The notes under the pieces: generated by a model
Databases searched by the model: none
Told to the model about the DNA's origin: nothing
What the model saw: the letters and a program-made list of their open reading frames with translations, nothing else
NCBI GenBank assembly: GCA_007123015.1
Contig: SKSL01000122.1
Span: forward strand, 1-12,660
Reading direction: 5' to 3'
DNA from: Natronohydrobacter sp.
GTDB lineage: Bacteria; Pseudomonadota; Alphaproteobacteria; Rhodobacterales; Rhodobacteraceae
DNA length: 12,660 nt
Shown: positions 6,634 through 11,364 of the stretch, piece by piece
Layout: each line of letters starts with the position of its first letter
Numbering within the stretch: position 1 is the stretch's first letter
Translations under genes and position numbers: made by a program

Positions 6634-6662
6634 TTCGCAGGACGGGCCATACCCCGTAGTCT
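6634..6662 (+). promoter_or_regulatory. Candidate promoter for the hlyIII-like gene
   Basis: TTCGCA (6634-6639) and TAGTCT (6657-6662) are 17 bases apart, which would start transcription at or next to the ATG at 6671. That fits the absence of any purine-rich ribosome binding site before this ATG, and would make a leaderless message. The hexamers are weak matches. Confidence 0.22.
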
Positions 6663-6670
6663 TCATAGTC

Positions 6671-7312
6671 ATGACCAAGACTTACACGGACCGCGAAACC
6701 AAGGTCGATGCAGCTATTCACTATCTCGGGCTTGCCAGTGTCATGCTGGCTGTGCCTCTGCTGATCGGGGCTGCGCTGATGCGGACATGGCTTGACGGCG
6801 CGGGCAGCATCCTGCTGGCGGTCAGCATTTACGGGGTGACATTCGTCGCGATGATCGGGGCATCGGCGCTGTTCAACCTTGGCCTGCGTCCGGCCCTGAG
6901 CTGGCTGTTCCAGCGCCTCGACCATGCCGCGATCTATCTCAAGATTGCTGGCACCTACACGCCCTTTACGCTGATCACGGGTCAGGGCCTGTGGCTTCTG
7001 GGCGGGCTCTGGGCCGCTGCGGCCTGTGGAGTGGCGCTGAAACTTGTCTCGCCTGCGCGGCTCAGGGCATTGGCGATTGCGCTCTATCTGGCCATGGGAT
7101 GGGCCGGGGTGCTGATCCTGCCTGATCTTGCGCAGATCCTGCCAACGCTGGTTGTCGCGCTGATGCTGGCGGGCGGGGTGGTCTATACAGTCGGTGTGGT
7201 TTTCTATCTGTGGACGGCGCTGCCCTATCACTTCGCGATCTGGCATGTCTTCGTGCTGGTCGCGTCATTCCTGTTCTATGCTGCGGTCATGGCGCTTGTC
7301 CTGATGGTCTGA
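6671..7312 (+). CDS. Hemolysin III / PAQR-family membrane protein
   Basis: 213 residues from the ATG at 6671; the frame is open further upstream (from 6563) but the added residues are polar and not family-like, and there is no start codon nearer with a ribosome binding site. The protein is almost entirely hydrophobic with about seven membrane segments. Family marks are YTDRETKVDAAIHYLG at the N-terminus, FQRLDHAAIYLKIAGTYTPFT at 80-100 with D84, and the last segment YHFAIWHVFVLVASFLFY at 186-203 with H187 and H192. These are the conserved stretches of bacterial HlyIII/YqfA and eukaryotic adiponectin-receptor-like proteins, which bind a metal. At the S-x3-H position of the second segment this protein has S65-x3-N69. 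The molecular function in bacteria is poorly defined, and the word hemolysin should not be taken literally. Its 3' end overlaps the convergent phosphodiesterase gene by 48 bases. Confidence 0.88.
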   Translation: MTKTYTDRETKVDAAIHYLGLASVMLAVPLLIGAALMRTWLDGAGSILLAVSIYGVTFVAMIGASALFNLGLRPALSWLFQRLDHAAIYLKIAGTYTPFTLITGQGLWLLGGLWAAAACGVALKLVSPARLRALAIALYLAMGWAGVLILPDLAQILPTLVVALMLAGGVVYTVGVVFYLWTALPYHFAIWHVFVLVASFLFYAAVMALVLMV

Positions 7313-8074
7313 GGGCCACTGGCCGCGCCCCACCAGTACCTCGCGCAGCAAGGTCGGTCGATCTGTCATGATCCCGTCGACCCCCAGATCGAGCAGGCGG
7401 TGCATCTCGGCAGTCTCATTCACGGTCCAGACCTGAACGGCCCGCCCACGCGCATGGGCTGCGCGCAGGAAGCGCGCTGTGACCAGCGGGATCCCATGCC
7501 AGGCCGCAGGCACTTGCAGCACACCAAAAGGTGCAAGCCGCAGCGGCAACCCCCAACCTCGCGCCCAGAGTTTCGCCACGCCCAGATGTGCAGGCGACCA
7601 GAGCAGCCCTTCCCCAAGCTGTTTGCGCGCAGCCAGCGTGCGCGCGGGCGAAAACGCCCCGATGCTGATCCGTTCCAGCACGCCCATCGCCATGATCAAG
7701 GAACAAAGCGGGGCGACAACAGAATCGGATTTCGCCTCGATCGTCACAAACAGCCCCGGATGCGCTTCCAGCAGGTCCTGAAGCCGGGGGATCGCTGCGC
7801 CACCTTTCGTGCGCACATGCTGCAGCTCGCGCCAGTCAAGATCGGCGATCCGGCGCGGATCACCGCAGATCCGCAACAGAGCCGGGTCATGGTGGATCAC
7901 CACCACACCATCGCGGGTTGCATGCACATCCAGTTCTGCATGGCTGTATCCCAGCGCCACAGCATGGTCGAAAGCGGGCAGGGTGTTTTCCTCTCGCTCC
8001 AGCCCGCCACCGCGATGGGCGATGGCGCGCGATCCGGGATGGGCAAGCAGCGGGTGTGTGGCGGGATGGGTCAT
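7265..8074 (-). CDS. Glycerophosphodiester phosphodiesterase (cytoplasmic, UgpQ-like)
   Basis: 269 residues from the ATG at 8074. A GTG nine codons upstream (8101) is also in frame, but lacks a ribosome binding site, whereas GGGCGAGAA lies before the ATG. The enzyme hydrolyses glycerophosphodiesters from phospholipid turnover to glycerol-3-phosphate and an alcohol, using Ca or Mg. Catalytic elements, numbered from the ATG: H20 and R21 in AIAHRGGG, E47 and D49 in AELDVHATRDG, H62 in VIHHDP, a later E in VTIEAKSD, and QVWTVNE plus GVDGIMTDRP near the C-terminus, all standard for the TIM-barrel GDPD family. There is no signal peptide, so it is cytoplasmic. No ugp or glp transporter genes flank it. 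Its last 48 bases overlap the end of the hlyIII-like gene on the other strand. Confidence 0.92.
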   Translation of the reverse strand: MTHPATHPLLAHPGSRAIAHRGGGLEREENTLPAFDHAVALGYSHAELDVHATRDGVVVIHHDPALLRICGDPRRIADLDWRELQHVRTKGGAAIPRLQDLLEAHPGLFVTIEAKSDSVVAPLCSLIMAMGVLERISIGAFSPARTLAARKQLGEGLLWSPAHLGVAKLWARGWGLPLRLAPFGVLQVPAAWHGIPLVTARFLRAAHARGRAVQVWTVNETAEMHRLLDLGVDGIMTDRPTLLREVLVGRGQWPSDHQDKRHDRSIEQE

Positions 8075-8091
8075 ACCAGTTTTCTCGCCCG

Positions 8092-8120
8092 GAATTGCCA
8101 CTGTGTCGAGTCGCTACCAA
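8092..8120 (-). promoter_or_regulatory. Candidate promoter for the phosphodiesterase gene
   Basis: On the minus strand TTGGTA (plus 8115-8120) and CAATTC (plus 8092-8097) are 17 bases apart, with a start near 8085 and an 11-base leader. The FNR-type box at 8124-8137 would then be centred about 45 bases upstream of the start. Confidence 0.28.
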
Positions 8121-8123
8121 GAT

Positions 8124-8137
8124 ATGATCTGGATCAA
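8124..8137. promoter_or_regulatory. FNR/FnrL-type binding site
   Basis: ATGAT-CTGG-ATCAA matches the TTGAT-N4-ATCAA consensus of the FNR/FnrL oxygen regulators at 9 of 10 fixed positions and is a dyad. It lies between the divergent phosphodiesterase gene and the 60-residue ORF at 8215. For that ORF, a site centred at 8130.5 would put a class II start near 8172, and TAGGTT at 8161-8166 is a possible minus-10. Related Crp/Fnr family members such as Dnr recognise nearly the same sequence, so the regulator could differ. GANTC methylation sites lie on each side (8108-8112 and 8185-8189). Confidence 0.5.
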
Positions 8138-8214
8138 TGCGCGATATTTCCGCGCTAACGTAGGTTCGGTAACATCAGAGCGAAGACTCTGTCACGCCAA
8201 GAGGGGACCCGACG

Positions 8215-8397
8215 ATGCGCGACGAACAATATGAGCGTTCAATCACCGAGCAACGAAGCGACCGGCACAGCGACGTGATCAAGGAGCTCGCTGTCATGTC
8301 CTTGCTCGCAGCCAAGTCCCGGCAAGAAGAGCGCTGGCCCTGCCTTGTGCGTCCAGTAGGAAAACCGAGCGTCCAGAAACAACGCGCCCGGGCCTGA
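8215..8397 (+). CDS. Small unrecognised protein, 60 residues
   Basis: The ORF runs ATG 8215 to TGA 8397. AAGAGGGG (8199-8206) ends 8 bases before the ATG, one of the better ribosome binding sites in the window and the main reason to believe the gene. The protein is basic and hydrophilic (MRDEQYERSITEQRSDRHSD at the start, VQKQRARA at the end) with a short hydrophobic stretch (KELAVMSLLAAK, 23-34) and one Cys. No signal peptide, membrane helix or known domain is recognised. Codon third positions are less GC-rich than in neighbouring genes, which could mean a young gene or a chance ORF. An FNR-type box lies about 80 bases upstream, and a small hairpin (CAGAG 8176-8180 with CTCTG 8187-8191) sits in the leader. 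It could instead be a small RNA region. Confidence 0.45.
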   Translation: MRDEQYERSITEQRSDRHSDVIKELAVMSLLAAKSRQEERWPCLVRPVGKPSVQKQRARA

Positions 8398-8420
8398 TTG
8401 CACGCAGCGCAACGTCACAT

Positions 8421-8449
8421 TTGCAAAGCACAGGACGCGCGCCCATCTT
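8421..8449 (+). promoter_or_regulatory. Candidate promoter for xdhC-family gene
   Basis: TTGCAA (8421-8426) and CATCTT (8444-8449) are 17 bases apart, placing a start near 8456 and a leader of about 30 bases. The gene could also be read through from the small ORF, which ends 88 bases upstream. Confidence 0.25.
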
Positions 8450-8485
8450 CCTGCCATAGGCGCAGACTGATGGTTCGAGAGCCCT

Positions 8486-9466
8486 GTGGATATGGAATTC
8501 GATCAAATCCCGGAAACAGCACTGCGCTGGTATGCCTGCGGCCAAGGGGCTGCGCTGGCGACAGTGATCAACACATGGGGGTCCGCGCCGCGCCCTGTGG
8601 GCAGTCAGATGGCCATCTCTGGCGCGGGCGAGATGATGGGGTCAGTCTCGGGTGGTTGTGTTGAAGCGGCTGTGGTCCTGGAAGCCTGCGCGGCGATCAC
8701 GGACCAGACCCCTCGGATCCTGCGCTATGGTGTCACGGATGAAACTGCCTTCGAGACCGGCCTCGCCTGCGGTGGCAGCATTAAAATTCTGGTAGAACCC
8801 GTCGGCGATGCGCCGCAGGCTTTTGCGCCTGATCTGCTGCGCGCGCTGGTTGCTGCGCGCGCTGCGCGCCAGCCGGTCGCCTGTGTCACGGATCTTGCGA
8901 CATGGGCGCGCGTATTGGTGCCGCACTCTGGCATGGAAGCGCGTTTTCGCAGTGACACATCCGGGTGTGATGCGGCGGGGCGCATGATCACACTGCATAA
9001 CCCGCCCCTGCGTCTGATCGTCGTCGGGGCTGTGCATATCGCGCAGGCGCTTCTGCCCATGGCGCGGCTCGCGGGGTTCACGCCGCTTCTGATCGACCCG
9101 CGCGCGGCCTTTGCGACACAGACGCGCTTTCCCGGTGAAACAATCCTGCAAGACTGGCCGGATACAGCGCTGGCCAGTATCGGCCTTGATGCGCGGACCG
9201 CTGTCGTCACATTGACCCATGACGCGAAGCTTGACGACCCGGCCATCATCGCAGCCCTGCAGGCAGATGTGGTCTATCTTGGCTGCCTGGGCTCGACCCG
9301 GACCCATGCCCAACGGTGCGACCGTCTGCGCGCCGCCGGTCTGACCGAGGCACAGCTGTCCCGTATCCATGCCCCGGTCGGGCTGGATATCGGCGCGCGC
9401 AGCCCGGCCGAGATCGCGATTGCCACGCTGGCTCAGATCACACTTGCCCTGCGTGGCGCGCGCTGA
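8486..9466 (+). CDS. XdhC/CoxI-family molybdenum cofactor accessory protein
   Basis: 326 residues. XdhC proteins bind molybdenum cofactor, help its sulfuration and insert it into xanthine dehydrogenase-family enzymes. The N-terminal XdhC/CoxI domain shows TWGSAPRPVGSQMAI (30-44), GSVSGGCVE (52-60) and ETGLACGGSIKILVEP (90-105). The C-terminal XdhC Rossmann domain begins with LRLIVVGAVHIAQAL (175-189) and continues with LLIDPR (201-206), THDAKLDDPAI (244-254), YLGCLGSTRTHAQR (264-277) and PVGLDIGARSPAEIAIATLAQI. The start is GTG 8486, or ATG 8492 two codons later; GAGAG at 8476-8480 fits either, so the choice is uncertain. No molybdoenzyme or other maturation gene is in the window, so the client enzyme is unknown. 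Confidence 0.9.
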   Translation: MDMEFDQIPETALRWYACGQGAALATVINTWGSAPRPVGSQMAISGAGEMMGSVSGGCVEAAVVLEACAAITDQTPRILRYGVTDETAFETGLACGGSIKILVEPVGDAPQAFAPDLLRALVAARAARQPVACVTDLATWARVLVPHSGMEARFRSDTSGCDAAGRMITLHNPPLRLIVVGAVHIAQALLPMARLAGFTPLLIDPRAAFATQTRFPGETILQDWPDTALASIGLDARTAVVTLTHDAKLDDPAIIAALQADVVYLGCLGSTRTHAQRCDRLRAAGLTEAQLSRIHAPVGLDIGARSPAEIAIATLAQITLALRGAR

Positions 9467-9523
9467 CCAGCGCCCTGTGCGCAAATTCATGACCCCACGC
9501 GCGCAAACCTGTCACCTTTCGTG

Positions 9524-9552
9524 CTTGGCTTTGCCGCTGCGATGGTTAGCTT
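9524..9552 (+). promoter_or_regulatory. Candidate promoter for the glutathione transferase gene
   Basis: CTTGGC (9524-9529) and TAGCTT (9547-9552) are 17 bases apart. Alphaproteobacterial housekeeping promoters often have a CTTG-type minus-35. Transcription would start near 9559, about 25 bases before the ATG, with the ribosome binding site inside the short leader. Confidence 0.38.
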
Positions 9553-9583
9553 GAGGCCAAACGCATACGCATCCGGAGGCATC

Positions 9584-10285
9584 ATGAGCATCGACCTGCA
9601 TTACTGGCCCACCCCGAATGGCTGGAAAATCTCGATCGCGCTGGAAGAAATTGGCCTGCCTTATCAGGTCCATTACGTCAATATCGGCGCAGGGGACCAG
9701 TTCAAGCCGGACTTCCTGAAGATCGCGCCGAACAATCGCATGCCTGCGATTGTAGATCCGGACGGACCGGACGGGGCCCCGATCTCTATCTTCGAATCTG
9801 GCGCGATCTTGCAATATCTGGCGCGCAAGACCGGGCAATTCGGCGGCCCAACCGAACGTGACCGCGTGGCAGTGGATCAATGGCTGATGTGGCAGATGGG
9901 GGGGCTGGGGCCGATGGCGGGCCAGGCGCATCATTTCCTGAAATACGCACCCTCCATGGATCCCCCCAATGATCTGCCCTATGCCAAGGACCGCTACCGC
10001 AATGAAACCGCCCGATTGCTCGGCGTGCTGAACAAGCAGCTTGCAGACAATGCTTATGTCGCGGGCGATTTCTACTCGATTGCCGATATGGCGATCTGGC
10101 CCTGGGCCAGCCTTTGGGAAGGGCAGGAACAGACGCTGGACGACAAACCGCATCTGGCACGCTGGCTGGATCTTGTGGGCGGCCGACCTGCTGTCCAGAA
10201 GGGGCGGGCGCTGGGGGCTGAGCAACGGACTGATGCCGCGAAAGATCGCGAGGCGCAGAAAATCCTGTTTGGAAAGCGCGATTAG
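9584..10285 (+). CDS. Glutathione S-transferase, YfcG-like (Nu class)
   Basis: 233 residues. The ATG at 9584 is preceded by CCGGAGG (9573-9579); the frame is open 21 codons further upstream, but those residues precede the start of the thioredoxin fold and overlap the candidate promoter. The N-terminal thioredoxin-like domain has YWPTPNGWKISIALEE (7-22), with T10 and N12 at the positions that YfcG uses to contact glutathione or its disulfide in place of a Tyr or Ser, then NNRMPAIVD (50-58) and the glutathione-binding FESGAILQYLARKTG (70-84). The C-terminal helical domain includes QWLMWQMGGLGPMAGQ and YSIADMAIWPW (the N-capping box of GST helix 6). YfcG-type enzymes reduce disulfides with two glutathiones and protect against oxidants; substrates here are unknown. 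It stands alone between xdhC and a terminator hairpin. Confidence 0.92.
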   Translation: MSIDLHYWPTPNGWKISIALEEIGLPYQVHYVNIGAGDQFKPDFLKIAPNNRMPAIVDPDGPDGAPISIFESGAILQYLARKTGQFGGPTERDRVAVDQWLMWQMGGLGPMAGQAHHFLKYAPSMDPPNDLPYAKDRYRNETARLLGVLNKQLADNAYVAGDFYSIADMAIWPWASLWEGQEQTLDDKPHLARWLDLVGGRPAVQKGRALGAEQRTDAAKDREAQKILFGKRD

Positions 10286-10294
10286 CACGAAGCG

Positions 10295-10321
10295 GGCACA
10301 GCAGGTCCAGCCTGCTGTGCC
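10295..10321. terminator. Bidirectional terminator-like hairpin
   Basis: GGCACAGCAGG (10295-10305) and CCTGCTGTGCC (10311-10321) form a perfect 11-bp GC-rich stem with loop TCCAG. It sits 10 bases after the glutathione transferase stop and 14 bases beyond the stop of the convergent lipoprotein gene. There is no T-run on either side, so it is not a canonical intrinsic terminator, but the position between two converging 3' ends supports an end-of-transcript role or protection of both mRNAs. Confidence 0.6.
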
Positions 10322-10335
10322 TGCCGGACGCTGCG

Positions 10336-10647
10336 TCAGACCTCGGTCAGGCGTATTTCCTGATCTCCGAAGCTGTAACTGCATCGCATGTCAAAAACCT
10401 GGCTGTCACGGACAACGGTCATCGTGGCAGTAGAGCCGATCTCCAGACCCTGACTGCCTGTGACAGTCCGGAAGTCGCCGACGCGCAGAACACCCAGATT
10501 CTGATTATGCGCAGCAGTCGTGCATTGGCTGCGCAAGGCTTCGGTGCCGGGACGTTCAGGCGGGCGTTCCACAGATTGGGGGCCTGCCATATCCAGTTCG
10601 CATCCTGCGAGGACGAACGCGGCGGCAAGGGCTGTATATCTGAGCAT
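10336..10647 (-). CDS. Small lipoprotein of unknown function
   Basis: 103 residues. The N-terminus MLRYTALAAAFVLAGC is a lipoprotein signal with lipobox LAGC at 13-16; C16 would be lipidated after cleavage. The residue after it is Glu, not Asp, so sorting to the outer membrane is plausible. A proline-rich spacer (22-34) leads to a small domain (about 36-103) with two further Cys, C42 and C89, which could form a disulfide in the periplasm, and a strand-rich stretch GDFRTVTGSQGLEIGSTATM. I recognise no named family. AAGGAA lies upstream of the ATG at 10647 with a rather long spacer. yciB ends 79 bases upstream on the same strand; a TTGACA in between (plus 10697-10702) suggests a separate promoter, but no clear minus-10 follows. 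Confidence 0.75.
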   Translation of the reverse strand: MLRYTALAAAFVLAGCELDMAGPQSVERPPERPGTEALRSQCTTAAHNQNLGVLRVGDFRTVTGSQGLEIGSTATMTVVRDSQVFDMRCSYSFGDQEIRLTEV

Positions 10648-10726
10648 GTGGAATTCCTTTCCTTACGCACCGAGGGTCGCAGGGGCTATCGCGCGTTGTC
10701 AAGAAAAGGATCAGTTGCAAAGAGGG

Positions 10727-11326
10727 TTACTGTTTCGGGGTCGAACTGTAGCGTTCGAAAAGCTTGCCTTGCAGCATCAGGAAGGCGAACAGCGCAAGCG
10801 GTAGGCCAAAGGTGCGGAAATTCACCCAAGCATCGGTCGAAAGCGTGCGCCAGACCAGTTCATTCGCCAGAGCCATGGCCACGAACATCAGCGCCATGCG
10901 TTTGGTCAGCAGCATCCAGCCTTCATGGGTCAGCGGCAGCGCGCCTTCCATGACCAGCTCAAGCCAGCTTTGACCACGTGCCAACCCGATGAACAGCAAT
11001 GTGGCGAAGATGCCGTAAACGGCGGTCGGTTTCATCTTGAAGAAGCGCTCGTCATTCAGCCAGACTGTCAGACCACCGAAAATCACCACCATGACCAAAG
11101 TGACAAGTTGCAGACGGCTTAAACGTCCTGATAGCTTCCATAGCACGAATGTCGCCACGGCCATCACAGGAATGAACGCTGCTGTCAGCAGGATGAACGC
11201 GTCATATTCGGTCCCGTTGATCAGGAAGCTTTGACCTCGGGTCGAGATATAGCCTACGAAAAACAGGAATACTGGCCCCAGTTCGAGACCGATCTTGACC
11301 GCAGGTGAAACCTGTTTTTCCGACAT
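10727..11326 (-). CDS. yciB: Inner membrane-spanning protein YciB / septation protein A
   Basis: 199 residues with about five membrane segments. YciB (IspZ) affects cell envelope synthesis and septation in enterobacteria and Shigella; its exact chemistry is unclear. Family marks: LELGPVFLFFVGY (14-26), LTVWLNDERFFKMKPTAVYG (86-105), LLTKRMALMFVAMALANELVW (139-159) and WVNFRTFGLPLALFAF (167-182). The ATG at 11326 has GAGGAT about 6 bases upstream. The acidic repeat protein gene ends 38 bases before it on the same strand, so the two are probably cotranscribed. Length and motif order fit the family. Confidence 0.92.
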   Translation of the reverse strand: MSEKQVSPAVKIGLELGPVFLFFVGYISTRGQSFLINGTEYDAFILLTAAFIPVMAVATFVLWKLSGRLSRLQLVTLVMVVIFGGLTVWLNDERFFKMKPTAVYGIFATLLFIGLARGQSWLELVMEGALPLTHEGWMLLTKRMALMFVAMALANELVWRTLSTDAWVNFRTFGLPLALFAFLMLQGKLFERYSSTPKQ

Positions 11327-11364
11327 TCTTGATCCTCGCAGCGCGTTTGGGGCCTTATCGCGGC

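Noticed and set aside
8239..8457. Minus-strand ORF of 72 codons overlapping the small ORF
   Set aside because: It lacks a ribosome binding site and looks less plausible than the plus-strand ORF, which has AAGAGGGG in place. It cannot be excluded entirely.
8642..10384. Long minus-strand ORFs opposite xdhC and the glutathione transferase (282 and 290 codons)
   Set aside because: Both are shadows of genes with complete family motifs, and neither has a plausible start region or domain.
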